Notes: generated from the sequence alone by a model not told the origin. A DNA stretch of 64,000 bases from Streptosporangium amethystogenes (GCF_000721075.1 NZ_JOEQ01000004.1:558001-622000); one strand, 5' to 3'. Positions 44,617 to 55,387 are shown, counted from the first letter of the stretch. Translations and numbers: made by a program.

Positions 44617-45338
44617 GCGATCTCCCGCGCCTTGGCGAGGTCGTCGTGGTTGTCTACTTCGACCCACGGGACGTCGCCGATCGGGGCGACCGCGATCTTC
44701 TCGCCTCGGGCGACGAGTTCCTGGTAGCCGTCCTCGTAGTAGAGCTGCGGGTCGCGCTCGAAGGTGGCCTGGAGGGCGTCGGCGAGGCGCTCACCGATGC
44801 CGGGACGGATGAGCGTGGCGCCGATGTACTCACCGGCGGCCTCGGCCGGGTCCATCAGCTTGGTGATCAGCCGCAGGTGACGGCCACCGTCGAGGGTGAC
44901 CTTCATCTCCTCGTCGGCGAGCTTCTTGACGTCGTCGACCGCGAGCAGGATGTCGGTGGTCGCGGGCGCGGAGAGCAGCGTCTCCTCCACCGAGACGGGG
45001 TGCACCGTGTCACCGTTGACCAGGAGCACACCCTGGTCGAAGTAGTCGCGCGCGCACCACAGGGAGTAGGCGTTGTTCCACTCCTCGGCCTTGTCGTTGT
45101 GCACGAGGGTGAGCTTCACGCCGTGCCGCCGCTCCAGCTCGGCCTTGCGCTCGTGTACGGCCTGCGCCTGGTAACCGACGATGACCACGACATCGCGGAG
45201 ATCGGCCGCCGCGAGGTTGCGCAGCGAGATGTCCATGATCGTGGTGTCGCCGTCGACCGGCACGAGCGCCTTGGGCAGCGTGTCCGTGTACGGCCGCAGA
45301 CGCCGTCCGGCCCCGGCGGCCAGCACCATTCCCAGCAA
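44604..45338 (-). CDS. LicC-like sugar/polyol-phosphate cytidylyltransferase
   Basis: The 244-residue protein has the nucleotidyltransferase signature LAAGAGRRLRPYTDTLPKAL near the N-terminus, VIVGYQAQAV, a VLLVNGDTVHP metal site and VPWVEVDNHDDLAKARE at the C-terminus, a pattern shared with phosphocholine cytidylyltransferases (LicC) and NDP-sugar pyrophosphorylases. In this operon it likely activates the polyol phosphate made by the adjoining dehydrogenase to its CDP form. It is first in the operon of three overlapping genes. Confidence 0.83.
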   Translation of the reverse strand: MLGMVLAAGAGRRLRPYTDTLPKALVPVDGDTTIMDISLRNLAAADLRDVVVIVGYQAQAVHERKAELERRHGVKLTLVHNDKAEEWNNAYSLWCARDYFDQGVLLVNGDTVHPVSVEETLLSAPATTDILLAVDDVKKLADEEMKVTLDGGRHLRLITKLMDPAEAAGEYIGATLIRPGIGERLADALQATFERDPQLYYEDGYQELVARGEKIAVAPIGDVPWVEVDNHDDLAKAREIACRY

Positions 45339-45444
45339 CGCGCACTCCTCATTCGGGTGAGAGCCTCCCGGCGGGCACTCCTAGGCCCCAAAGGTTAGTT
45401 GCCTTCAGGCCCTGATCGTGTAATCGAGGGTGCGCCGGGCGTTC

Positions 45445-46068
45445 TCAATCGTGGGCGCCGAGGTCGGCCGCGTCCACCCCGAACCTCGGGGCGGCCAGCC
45501 AGCAGGTGATGCTCTCCCAGCCGAAAAGGCACCACAGGTACAACGAGAGCAGCACGAACACCAGCGTGACCTGCCCGGCGAGGCCGCCGAGGGCGACCAG
45601 CAGCATCCTGCCGTCCCAGCCGAGGCCGGATGTGGCCAGCCAGGCCGGCGGGTAGACCCGCTGCCGGAGACGGTAGACGACGTCGTAGTGGTGGAAGGCC
45701 ATCGCGCCGAGCAGCATGAGGATCAGCCACGGCGGCACGTCGTGCGCGAAGCCCACCGAGGCCACGAAGCCGTACTCGGTGAGGCGCAGGATCGGCGGCA
45801 CCAGCCAGTCGAGCCGGCCGTCGTGCGGGTGGGAGCTGCCCGGACCGGCGAGCAACAGCGCCACCGCGGGGGCGAAGACCGCCGGCCCGTCGGTGCCGGC
45901 CACGCCGACCAGCAGCAGCACCCCGGTCACGAACATCCCGACGATGGCGGGCGGCAGCGGCGGTAGCTGCCCGGCGACCAGCGCGCCCATGGCCCTCGAT
46001 GGCACCCCGTCGTCCCGGTAGGCGACCACGGCGCTACGCGGCACCGGCGCCATATGCACAGAAACCAT
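45445..46068 (-). CDS. Polytopic membrane protein, DUF5941-like
   Basis: A 207-residue protein with about five membrane helices and the features AYRDDG near the start, WLVPPILRLTEYGF, HHYDVVYRLRQ and GWDGRMLL. From memory, similar sequences form the C-terminal DUF5941 portion of Streptomyces CDP-alcohol phosphotransferases; here it is a separate gene directly downstream of such a phosphotransferase (215-base gap). It probably partners that enzyme. ATG at 46068 is chosen where hydrophobic coding sequence begins. No catalytic motif is evident. Confidence 0.68.
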   Translation of the reverse strand: MVSVHMAPVPRSAVVAYRDDGVPSRAMGALVAGQLPPLPPAIVGMFVTGVLLLVGVAGTDGPAVFAPAVALLLAGPGSSHPHDGRLDWLVPPILRLTEYGFVASVGFAHDVPPWLILMLLGAMAFHHYDVVYRLRQRVYPPAWLATSGLGWDGRMLLVALGGLAGQVTLVFVLLSLYLWCLFGWESITCWLAAPRFGVDAADLGAHD

Positions 46069-46282
46069 GATCACATCCGTTTTCCCAGTCGCCCCGCGGA
46101 AAGCCCGACCATTCCTGCCTGCCCCGCGTCGGACACCGCCCGCCCCGTGGCAGGCCCGTCCGATCCCGTGACCGGCCGCCTCGACGGCGGAAACCGCCGC
46201 CTCGGCGGAGCACCCGTCCATGCCCGGGTCTCCCGTCCCATGGCGGGCCCACCCCGCCCTGCCGCGCGCCCGCCGTCTCCCG

Positions 46283-47911
<1,629 letters not shown>

Positions 47912-48066
47912 TCCGGGCTCCTTCGTATCCGACGGGATCACCGTACGAATCGGGGAGTGCGCACTCAGGGTAGCTAGATCTTGACGGGATAGCACGGGAG
48001 CGCGCCGGACGATCGGGTACGCACCCATTACGCTCGCCATATCCGAACTGTCAAAGGAATCTGATC

Positions 48067-49416
48067 TTGGCCGAACGTGAACCGCGTCTTCGAACCGTTG
48101 GAGTGGTCCTGGCAGGCGGCGTCGGCCGGCGCGTCGGCCTCGGCACCCCCAAGCAGCTGCTGGAGATAGCAGGCCGGACGATCCTGGAACACACCCTCGC
48201 CCTGTTCGAGGAGGCGCCGGAGATCGACGAGGTCATCGTGCTGATGGCGCCCGGCTTCACCGGGGAGGTGGGGCGGATCGTCGAGCGGAGCGGCTTCACG
48301 AAGGTCACCCAGGTCCTGGAGGGCGGCCAGAGCCGCCCGGAGACCACCTGGCGGGCGCTGCGGGCCCTGGGGCCACGGGAGTGCGACGTGCTGCTGCACG
48401 ACGCCGTACGCCCGCTGGCGGACAGGAGGATCATCGCCGACTGCGTCGAGGCGCTGAGGACCTGCTCGGCCGTCGAGGTGGCGATCCCGAGCTCCGACAC
48501 GATCGTGGTGACCTCGCAGGGGCCGGACGGGGAGATCGTCCGTGACGTCCCCGACCGTGCCACCCTGCGCCGCGTCCAGACCCCGCAGTGCTTCCGGCTC
48601 TCGGTGATCCGCGAGGCGTACCAGCGGGCCTTCGCCGACCCCGGCTTCGGCGACCGGCCGCCCACCGACGACTGCGGCGTGCTGCTGCGCTACCTGCCCG
48701 AGGTGCCGATCCACGTGGTGACCGGCAGCGAGCGGAACATGAAGGTCACCCACCCGGTGGACCTCCTCATCGCCGACACGCTCCTGCGGCTCGCCGCGAG
48801 CGACGTTCCCGCCGCCTCGGCCCCCGCCCTGCGCGAGGCGATGGAGGGCAGGACCGTGGTGGTCTTCGGCGCGGGCGCCGAGGTGGCGGAGCTGGCCGGA
48901 GAGTACGGCGCCCGCGTGTTCCGCCTCCCCGGGCCGTCCGACCGCTCAGGGGCGCTCGAAGGGGTGCGCGTCGAGGACCCCGGCGCCGTGGCCGACGCGC
49001 TCGCCCACGCCGCCAAGGAGACGGGCGGGATCGACTACGTGGTCAACGCCCCGGGGGCCGCGCCCTCGGGCCGGCTCGACGCGGTGGACGACACCGCGAT
49101 CGCCGAGAGCGTGAACGTGTACCACCTGGGCCCGGTCAACATCGCCAGGGCCGCCCTCCCCCATCTCCGCAAGACCCGGGGCCACCTGCTGTTCCACGCC
49201 CCAGCCCGGGAGGGCGCCGATGACAGCCTGCGCTCCGCCGCGGGTGCCGCGGTGGCCGGTCTGACCCGGGCGCTGGCGGAGGAATGGGCCTTCTGCGGGG
49301 TACGGGTCAACTGCGTCGTTCCCGGGCGGAGCGGCGCGCCGCGCACCGTCGCCCGCACCGCGCTGGACGTGCTCGCCTCCGGCGTCACCGGCCAGGTGGT
49401 CGATGCCCGCCCCTGA
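48067..49416 (+). CDS. IspD/TarI-type cytidylyltransferase fused to degenerate SDR domain
   Basis: The 449-residue protein has an IspD/TarI domain (about 10-235; VVLAGGVGRRVGLGTPKQLLEI, LHDAVRPLAD, RVQTPQCF, TDDCGVL) that forms CDP-ribitol or CDP-methylerythritol. The C-terminal ~190 residues are a short-chain-dehydrogenase fold, as in Haemophilus Bcs1, which makes CDP-ribitol from ribulose-5-phosphate. Here the SDR Tyr-x3-Lys is Arg389-x3-Gly393 and the glycine loop is altered (VFGAGAEVAEL), so reductase activity is probably lost. TTG at 48067 follows AAAGGA. Context favours CDP-ribitol for wall polymers over isoprenoid synthesis. Confidence 0.87.
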   Translation: MAEREPRLRTVGVVLAGGVGRRVGLGTPKQLLEIAGRTILEHTLALFEEAPEIDEVIVLMAPGFTGEVGRIVERSGFTKVTQVLEGGQSRPETTWRALRALGPRECDVLLHDAVRPLADRRIIADCVEALRTCSAVEVAIPSSDTIVVTSQGPDGEIVRDVPDRATLRRVQTPQCFRLSVIREAYQRAFADPGFGDRPPTDDCGVLLRYLPEVPIHVVTGSERNMKVTHPVDLLIADTLLRLAASDVPAASAPALREAMEGRTVVVFGAGAEVAELAGEYGARVFRLPGPSDRSGALEGVRVEDPGAVADALAHAAKETGGIDYVVNAPGAAPSGRLDAVDDTAIAESVNVYHLGPVNIARAALPHLRKTRGHLLFHAPAREGADDSLRSAAGAAVAGLTRALAEEWAFCGVRVNCVVPGRSGAPRTVARTALDVLASGVTGQVVDARP

Positions 49417-49441
49417 CCGGTTCCCGCCTCGGTGAAGTGGG

Positions 49442-50473
49442 TCAGCCCGGCTTGCCGAGCCTTCTCGGACTGGTCAGGAAGCCCCAGCCCCACGACATGT
49501 GCATGGCGACGTAGACCAGCGGCAGCCGGACGAGCGCCTGGGCCGGCAGGCCGCTGCCGGTGACCGCGGAGCCGGCCAGGATCGCCGCCAGGTAACCGCC
49601 CGGGATCAGCAGACCCGGCCAGAGGAAGGGGGAGACCAGCAGGCCGGCGAGGATGGCCAGCACGGCCAGCGGCGGCGCCAGGTAGCGCAGGTTGATCGTG
49701 CCCTCGTGGGTGCGGGCGACCACCCTGCGCCAGCGGCCGTAGTGGAAGTACTGCTTGGCGAGTGCCTTGAGGTTGGGCCTCGGCCGGTAGGAGACGCGCA
49801 TCCGGGGCTGGAACCAGACCAGGCCGCCCGTCTCGCGGATGCGGTGGTTCATCTCCCAGTCCTGGGCCCGCTGGAAATGCTCGTCGTAGCCGCCGACCCG
49901 CTCCAGAGCCTCCCGGCGGAACACGCCGAGGTAGACCGTGTCGGCCGGGCCCGCGGTGCCACCGGTATGGAATCTGGCGCCACCGACACCGATCTTGGAG
50001 GTCATCGCGCGGGCCACGGCCTGCTCGAACGGCGTGACGCCCTCGGCGGCCATGATGCCGCCCACGTTGTCCGCGCCGGTCTCCTCAAGGGTCTCGACCG
50101 CGACCCGGAGGTAGTCGTCGGGGAGCATCGCGTGGCCGTCCACCCTGGCGATGATCTTGTTGCTCGACGCGGCGATGGCGGCGTTGAGCGCGTTGGGAGT
50201 CCGGCCCGTGGGGTTGGGGACCACGATCACACGAGGGTCGTCGGCGGCGATCTCGTCGGCGACTTCCTGGGTGCGGTCGCGGGAGGGGCCGATCGCGAGG
50301 ACGACCTCGATCGGTCCTTCGTACCGCTGCGACAGGACCTGACGCACCGCCTCCCGCAGATGGCGCTCCTCGTTCAGCACCGGGATGACGATGGAGATCG
50401 GAGGCCAGACACGTGTCTCGGAAGACGACGCCGGCGCGGGCGAGTCGGGGAACTGCTTCATGGCGTCGCTCAC
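49442..50473 (-). CDS. GT2-family membrane glycosyltransferase (ExoA-like)
   Basis: The 343-residue protein has a GT-A domain (ISIVIPVLNEERHL; IARVDGHAMLPDDYL with the DxH metal site; RAQDWEMNHRIRETGG with the catalytic acidic residue) and two or three C-terminal membrane helices. The DGHAMLP motif is typical of ExoA-type succinoglycan glucosyltransferases. It is convergent with the cytidylyltransferase gene and divergent from the second LCP gene. Likely extends a lipid-linked exopolymer. Confidence 0.87.
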   Translation of the reverse strand: MSDAMKQFPDSPAPASSSETRVWPPISIVIPVLNEERHLREAVRQVLSQRYEGPIEVVLAIGPSRDRTQEVADEIAADDPRVIVVPNPTGRTPNALNAAIAASSNKIIARVDGHAMLPDDYLRVAVETLEETGADNVGGIMAAEGVTPFEQAVARAMTSKIGVGGARFHTGGTAGPADTVYLGVFRREALERVGGYDEHFQRAQDWEMNHRIRETGGLVWFQPRMRVSYRPRPNLKALAKQYFHYGRWRRVVARTHEGTINLRYLAPPLAVLAILAGLLVSPFLWPGLLIPGGYLAAILAGSAVTGSGLPAQALVRLPLVYVAMHMSWGWGFLTSPRRLGKPG

Positions 50474-50527
50474 GCTACTGTACGAACGGGTACCTCATCG
50501 ACCCAGCAGGAGCCTAGGGGGCCATGC

Positions 50528-52030
50528 ATGCGTGACCCGCATGAGGATTCGGGTGTGCACGTAGGCGGCGACGCCTACGGCAGCGTCCGATTGAACCCGA
50601 GACGTGACCGCAGGTCAGCCAGGGGTGCCCGCACCAGGCGACGCGGTCTCGTCATCGCGGGCACACTCTCGTGCCTGGTCCTGGGCAGCTCCGGAGTGAC
50701 GTGGGCGCTGACGAACTACGCGACGACAAAGATCAAGTCGGTCGACGCGGGGCTGCAGGAGTCGCGGCCGAGCACCGGTGCGATGAACATCCTGGTGGTC
50801 GGCGTCGACAGGCGCGACGACCTCACCCGCAAGCAGCAGAACCAGCTCAAGCTGGGCCGCGAGAGCGGCGAGCGCACCGACACCATGATGGTGATCCACC
50901 TGTCGGAGGACCACCGCAGGGTCACCGTGGTCAGCCTGCCCCGCGACACCTGGACGACGATCCCCGGCAAGGGCCAGCACAAGATCAACGCGGCCTACCA
51001 GCTCGGCGGCCCGAAGCTCGCGACACGTACGGTGCAGGCGGCCACGGGCCTGACCCTCCACCACTACGTCGAGGTCAACGTGCTCGGCTTCATCAACGTG
51101 GTCGACGCGCTCGGCGGCATCTCGGTCTGCACGCCGGTCCCGATCAACGACCCGAAGACCGCGCTCAACCTGGAGCCGGGCACCTACTCCTTCGACGGCG
51201 TCAAGGCCCTCTCCTACGCCCGCACCCGCGCCACCGCCCGTTCCGACCTGGACCGCATCGACCGCCAGCAGCAGGTGATCTCCGCGCTGCTGAACCAGGC
51301 GCTCAGCGGCGACACGCTCACCAACCCGATCAGACTGGCCTCGTTCGTCGACACCGCCCTTGACACGGTCCGGGTGGACGACGCGCTCCGCAAGGACCTG
51401 CTCGGCCTGGCCGACCAGCTCAAGGACGTCTCCACGGACGACGTGGCCTTCGCCACGGTCCCGCTCGCCGACGTCGACTACCGGACGCCGACCGGCGAGT
51501 CCGCCGTGCTCTGGGACTCCGGCGCGGCCAAGGAGCTGTTCCGCCGGATCGCCGCCGACGAGACGCTCGTCAAGCCGACCAAACCCGCCAAGTCCACACC
51601 CACCCCGAGTGCCTCGGCCTCCCCCTCGGCTCCCGCCCTGACCGTACCGCCCGCGCGGATCTCCCTCCGGGTTCTCAACGGCACCACGGTCAAGGGGTTG
51701 GGCGCACAGACCAGGGCCGAGCTGCAGAAGGTCGGATTCCTGGTGCCCGAGACGGCCGGTAACACCCCGCAGAAGGGCTTCGAAAGGACGGTCGTCCGGT
51801 ACGGTCCGGGCCGCGAGGACTCGGCGCGCACCGTCGCCGCCGCGCTGCCCGGCGCCGAGTCGCGCCGGGTGGAGAGCCTCGGTGACGCGATCGAGGTGGT
51901 CATCGGCCTGAAGCACGAGCCGCCGAAGAAGGTCACCGTGAAGGAGACGACCGCACCGGCGACTCCGGCCGCCTCCCCCTCGACGGCCCCGACGGCGAGG
52001 ACGGCCACGGAGAACATCTGTAAAAAGTGA
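50528..52030 (+). CDS. LytR-CpsA-Psr (LCP) wall-polymer ligase with LytR_C domain, second copy
   Basis: The 500-residue protein has one membrane helix (about 42-62), an LCP domain (about 85-245; ILVVGVDRRDD, ERTDTMMVIHL, SLPRDTWT, INAAYQLGG, SYARTRATARSDLDRIDRQQQ) and a LytR_C domain (about 375-445; RVLNGTTVKGLG). It catalyses transfer of undecaprenyl-linked polymers to peptidoglycan. Adjacent polyol-phosphate genes suggest a teichoic-acid-like substrate. ATG at 50528. The end of the protein is Thr/Pro/Ala-rich. Confidence 0.92.
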   Translation: MRDPHEDSGVHVGGDAYGSVRLNPRRDRRSARGARTRRRGLVIAGTLSCLVLGSSGVTWALTNYATTKIKSVDAGLQESRPSTGAMNILVVGVDRRDDLTRKQQNQLKLGRESGERTDTMMVIHLSEDHRRVTVVSLPRDTWTTIPGKGQHKINAAYQLGGPKLATRTVQAATGLTLHHYVEVNVLGFINVVDALGGISVCTPVPINDPKTALNLEPGTYSFDGVKALSYARTRATARSDLDRIDRQQQVISALLNQALSGDTLTNPIRLASFVDTALDTVRVDDALRKDLLGLADQLKDVSTDDVAFATVPLADVDYRTPTGESAVLWDSGAAKELFRRIAADETLVKPTKPAKSTPTPSASASPSAPALTVPPARISLRVLNGTTVKGLGAQTRAELQKVGFLVPETAGNTPQKGFERTVVRYGPGREDSARTVAAALPGAESRRVESLGDAIEVVIGLKHEPPKKVTVKETTAPATPAASPSTAPTARTATENICKK

Positions 52031-52081
52031 CTTGTGCGCATAACAATCTTCGGCCAGGGCAGTCAGCGGGGCACGGAGGTG

Positions 52082-52456
52082 ATGACCGTGATCTCAACAT
52101 TCGACGTTCAGACGTGGCGCAGCGGTCCCTGCGCGGTCGTACGGGCGACAGGCGAGCTTGACCTGGCCGTCGCTCCCCGGCTGCGCGCGGAGATCGACCG
52201 CGTCCTGGACGGTGCCGGCGTCCCGGGTCTGGTGGTCGACCTGACCAAGGTGCCGTTCTGCGACTCGGTGGGGCTGGGCGTCCTGGTGGGCACCCTCACC
52301 CGGCTCAGGGAGGCCCGCTGCCGCCTCATCCTGGTGACGGGCCCCGGCATGATCACCCACCTGCTGACGATCACCAATCTCGACCGGCACTTCGAGGTAC
52401 GCGGCAGCCTGCGCGAGGCGCTGGACGCGCTGGCCCCGAGCCACTCGCCGAACTGA
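52082..52456 (+). CDS. STAS-domain anti-sigma factor antagonist
   Basis: A 124-residue STAS protein (SpoIIAA/RsbV family): RATGELDLAVAP, VVDLTKVPFCDSVGLGVLVG with the phosphorylatable Ser at position 62. When unphosphorylated such proteins bind an RsbW-type kinase and free a sigma factor. ATG at 52082 has a CACGGAGGTG site. No cognate kinase or sigma gene is adjacent. It follows the LCP gene by 52 bases and may be cotranscribed. Confidence 0.92.
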   Translation: MTVISTFDVQTWRSGPCAVVRATGELDLAVAPRLRAEIDRVLDGAGVPGLVVDLTKVPFCDSVGLGVLVGTLTRLREARCRLILVTGPGMITHLLTITNLDRHFEVRGSLREALDALAPSHSPN

Positions 52457-52809
52457 GTCACCCCAGTTCAGAGCAGCTTTCCCAGCCGATCCACCCCCCT
52501 CTTCGCCAACTCTCGCCCCACCTTCCCACCCCTTTTCGAGCCCTCCGGCCGAGGGCCGACACGCGCCACCCGCAAACTGTTTCCTCGAATAGCTGGCACA
52601 TATACGGGTAGGCATCTACACTTCGCTTCGAAGCTACACGATCACGGAAAGCGATGGTTCGCACCGTTAGGGAGTATCGTGGCTTCAGATCGTCCATCCT
52701 TCTTCGCAGCGGGCAATACGCGACCGGGAGGACGAGCTGAGGCCGGAGGTCAGAGTGACACTCCCCGGCCGGATAGGTACATTCACGTGAGCCTGCAGGG
52801 AAGTGGGCG
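52457..52809. other. Intergenic region between the two STAS genes
   Basis: About 350 bases with an AT-richer patch at 52560-52700. It must carry the promoter of the second STAS gene. A GGGTA string (52606-52610 region) recalls SigB/SigF -10 elements, but no -35 at correct spacing was found, so no promoter is claimed. No coding region is supported. Confidence 0.4.
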
Positions 52810-53205
52810 ATGAACGCACTTCAACTCACGAGCGAACACGCGAGCGGCTTCGTGGTCATCACGGTGGCCGGTGAGCTCGACCTGGCCACCAGGCCGGAAC
52901 TGTCCGACTGCGTGCAGGAAGCCATCGACGCCTGCCACGGCACGGTCATCATCGACCTCTCCGGGGTCACCTTCATCGACGCCTGCGGCCTGAGCTCGCT
53001 GATCGGCGTCAAGCGGTACGCGCGCGAACACCACACCCCGCTGCTCCTGGCCGGAGCGCCACCCGTGGTCCTCAAGCTGCTGAAGCTCACCCATCTCGAG
53101 GCCTCCTTCACGGTGATCTCCCGCTCGGAGGCGATGGGGCCCCCGCCGGGCCGCCCCCGGCACGCACCGTCCGTCCAGGCGATCACCCCCCTCGCCGACC
53201 GGTAG
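52810..53205 (+). CDS. STAS-domain protein lacking the phosphorylatable serine
   Basis: The 131-residue STAS protein shows VAGELDLATRPEL and VIIDLSGVTFIDACGLSSL. In active anti-anti-sigma factors the residue after the Asp is Ser; here the sequence is D57-A58-C59-G60. The usual kinase therefore cannot phosphorylate it at that site, so it may be a constitutively binding antagonist or have another role. ATG at 52810 with GGGAAGTGGGCG upstream. A Pro-rich tail of about 20 residues follows the domain. Confidence 0.88.
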   Translation: MNALQLTSEHASGFVVITVAGELDLATRPELSDCVQEAIDACHGTVIIDLSGVTFIDACGLSSLIGVKRYAREHHTPLLLAGAPPVVLKLLKLTHLEASFTVISRSEAMGPPPGRPRHAPSVQAITPLADR

Positions 53206-53282
53206 GCAGGCCCCGCCACACCGGCGCAGGCGGCCACCACGGCCGTCTCACGCCCCCCTCGCCGCCTTACCGGCCTCCGAGG

Positions 53283-54317
53283 TCAGGCCGACTCCCTGAC
53301 CACCAGGGTCGGTTCGAAGATCCGTGAGGTCACCGGGTGGTCCGGCCGCTCGATATGGGCCAGCAGCAGCCGTCCCATCTCGGCGGCCATGTCCTCGACG
53401 GGATGGCGGACCGTGGTGAGCGGCGGGCGGCAGACCAGCGCCGCACTGCTGTCGTCGAAGCCCACCATGGCCACGTCGTCGGGCACCCGGCGCCCGTGGT
53501 GGCGCAGCACCAGCAGGGCCCCCTGGGCCATCAGGTCGTTGGCCGCGAAGACACCGTCGATGTCGGGGTGCTCGGCGAGCAGCCGCTCCATCGCCACCTC
53601 GCCACTGGCGAGCGTGAAGTTGCCCTCGACGCAGGGAATGTAGGGGTGGCCGTGGACGGCCATCGCCTCCTGGAAGCCCGCCAGGCGGTCCTGGCCGGCC
53701 GGGACGCCGAGCGGGCCGGAGATGGTCGCCAGCCGGCGGCAGCCCCGGGCGACGAGGTGGTCGGCGGCCAGCTTGCCCCCGGCCCGGTGCGCGACGTCGA
53801 CGTAGCTGATCGGGATCGGCCTGGCCGGCCTGGCGAAGAGCACGGTGGGCAGCGCGGCCTCGGCGAGCAGTCCGGGCAGCGTGTCCTCGGCGCTGATGGA
53901 GACCAGGATGGCCCCGTCGGCGTTGCCCTGGCGCAGGTAGGCGATGACCTGGTCGCGGCTCTCCGGGGTGTCGGCGAACATCAGGATCGGGTGGATGCCC
54001 AGCGGACGCAGGAAACCGACGACCCCTCCGGCCACCCGCCCGAAGAACGGGTCGGCGAAGACATGGCCGGGGAACGGATTCTCCTCGTCGCCGCCGGCCC
54101 CGGAGACGATCAGGGCGATCGCCCCCGTCCGCCGGGTGACCAGCGAGCGCGCCGCCTGGTTGGGCGCGTAGCCGGTGAGGGCGATCGCCTGCCTGACCTT
54201 CTCCTGGATCGCGAGATCCACATTGCGAATTCCGTTGATCACGCGCGAGACCGTGGCCCGGGAGACCCCCGCCGCCCGTGCCACATCCTCCAGCGTGGGG
54301 GGTGCCGACACCATCAC
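53283..54317 (-). CDS. LacI-family transcriptional regulator
   Basis: The 344-residue protein has the LacI helix-turn-helix and hinge (TLEDVARAAGVSRATVSRVI; YAPNQAARSL) and a periplasmic-binding-like effector domain (RLAGFQEAMA, GVFAANDLMAQGALLVL, GFDDSSAA). Perfect or near-perfect palindromes of the GAGAGCGCTCTC type occur 71 bases upstream and at two other nearby sites, which fits a CebR/BglR-type regulator of beta-glucoside or cellulose genes, with autoregulation. The structural genes beside it are decayed. Confidence 0.93.
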   Translation of the reverse strand: MMVSAPPTLEDVARAAGVSRATVSRVINGIRNVDLAIQEKVRQAIALTGYAPNQAARSLVTRRTGAIALIVSGAGGDEENPFPGHVFADPFFGRVAGGVVGFLRPLGIHPILMFADTPESRDQVIAYLRQGNADGAILVSISAEDTLPGLLAEAALPTVLFARPARPIPISYVDVAHRAGGKLAADHLVARGCRRLATISGPLGVPAGQDRLAGFQEAMAVHGHPYIPCVEGNFTLASGEVAMERLLAEHPDIDGVFAANDLMAQGALLVLRHHGRRVPDDVAMVGFDDSSAALVCRPPLTTVRHPVEDMAAEMGRLLLAHIERPDHPVTSRIFEPTLVVRESA

Positions 54318-54373
54318 CTCTCCTTAAGCGTGGAGACCCCCGGCCTCAGCTGTGGGAGTACGTCGATAAGCTT

Positions 54374-54643
54374 TTATAGCACAGCGAGAGAGCGCTCTCC
54401 CAAGGGCTTCCGCAGGGCCGGCGCCTGCTCACCGGCGAGCACTTCGACGCTCAACGGCGGGTCGGCGGCCGAGCGTCCGGCGAGCACCGTGAAGGCGCCC
54501 TCCTCGGCCGACCAGTGCCGGAAGGCCCGCGCCGGGATGTCCACCGTGATGCCGACGACCTCGCCGGGCCCCGCGTCGGCCAGGGCGTAGCCGGCCGGCC
54601 AGCGCACCGGGCGGGCCATGCCCGTCTCCGGCTCGTCGATGCT
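54374..54643 (-). pseudogene. Internally deleted GH3 beta-glucosidase remnant
   Basis: From GTG at 54643 (with AAGGA site) the frame encodes 89 residues: a short start (VSIDEPETGMARPV) followed by a fibronectin-III-like segment (GEVVGITVDIPARAFRHWS, FTVLAGRSAADPPLSVEVLAG) that is the last domain of GH3 beta-glucosidases. The catalytic (about 600-residue) part is missing, so an internal in-frame deletion is inferred. The promoter-side operator and ribosome site remain. Confidence 0.7.
54388..54399. promoter_or_regulatory. LacI-type operator palindrome, site 1
   Basis: GAGAGCGCTCTC is a perfect 12-base palindrome sharing the core of the two 14-base sites. It lies 71 bases upstream of the LacI start and within the last codons of the GH3 remnant, consistent with autoregulation. 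Confidence 0.65.
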
Positions 54644-54691
54644 CACCTGGTTTTCCTTCACCGTTGGAGATCGCTCCTGTAGATCACTTTT

Positions 54692-54705
54692 GGAGAGCGC
54701 TCTCC
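54692..54705. promoter_or_regulatory. LacI-type operator palindrome, site 2
   Basis: GGAGAGCGCTCTCC is a perfect 14-base palindrome located about 50 bases upstream of the start of the GH3 remnant (54643). It resembles CebR/BglR operators (GGGAGCGCTCCC-like). Confidence 0.75.
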
Positions 54706-54776
54706 GGTACGTCATGGTGTCCGCGCGCTGTCAATGTCCAAAAACGACGGCCCCGACGACGGCCCGGGGAATCCGG

Positions 54777-55370
54777 TCAGCGGATGCCGTCGAGCAGGTC
54801 GCTCTGGGCGGCACGGGTCCGCTCGACGGCGGCGGCCAGAGTCCTCGTCCCCTCGTCGGCACCGGCGGTCTGCTCGGAGCGGGCGACCGCGGCCGACTGG
54901 TCGAGGTGCTCGCGTAGGCGGTCGGCGAAGAGCCGGTCCAAGGCCGGACCGGTGGCCTTCCTCAGCACCGCCAGGTCGGCGGCGGTGACCATACCTGGCA
55001 TGTCATGCCCTTCGTGCACGTTCGTCGCGGGCAGCCCGGTACGGCCCAGCGTCTCCGTGAGGCGTTCGAGCTCGGCCAGATGAGCCTTCCTGATCCTGGC
55101 GGCCAGTCGCCGTACCGCCGGGTCGTGCCCGCGTTCGGCACCGAGGTCGAGCAGGGGCAGCGTCCGCTCGTCCATTGGGATCATCAACTGGAGCCACGCG
55201 GTGTCCGTGGTGTTGAAACCGGCCGTCGGCGTGGCGGCGGGGGCGGCGGGAACGACCGGTGCCGGGGATTCATGGTGGTGGCCCGGCGCGGCCGCCGGGG
55301 AGTGGGCACCGCAGCCGGCGACCGGGCCGGACACAAGGAACAGGGTGAGAATCGCGCCGGCACGTCGCAT
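54777..55370 (-). CDS. DUF305 lipoprotein
   Basis: The 197-residue protein has a lipobox VAGC (cysteine near 20), a Pro/Ala/His-rich linker and a ferritin-like helical DUF305 domain (about 55-195; DTAWLQLMIPMDERTLPLLDLG, ARIRKAHLAELERL, HEGHDMPGM). The His/Met-rich motifs suggest copper or metal binding outside the cell, as in related periplasmic proteins, but the usual HH-EM pattern is changed (PMDE rather than HHxEM). It is flanked by decayed genes and is itself intact. Confidence 0.82.
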   Translation of the reverse strand: MRRAGAILTLFLVSGPVAGCGAHSPAAAPGHHHESPAPVVPAAPAATPTAGFNTTDTAWLQLMIPMDERTLPLLDLGAERGHDPAVRRLAARIRKAHLAELERLTETLGRTGLPATNVHEGHDMPGMVTAADLAVLRKATGPALDRLFADRLREHLDQSAAVARSEQTAGADEGTRTLAAAVERTRAAQSDLLDGIR

Positions 55371-55387
55371 CTGGGCCTTCTCCTGTC

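Noticed and set aside
48067..49416. Housekeeping IspD of the MEP isoprenoid pathway
   Set aside because: The SDR fusion and polyol-phosphate neighbours favour a TarI-type role; no IspF or other MEP gene is adjacent.
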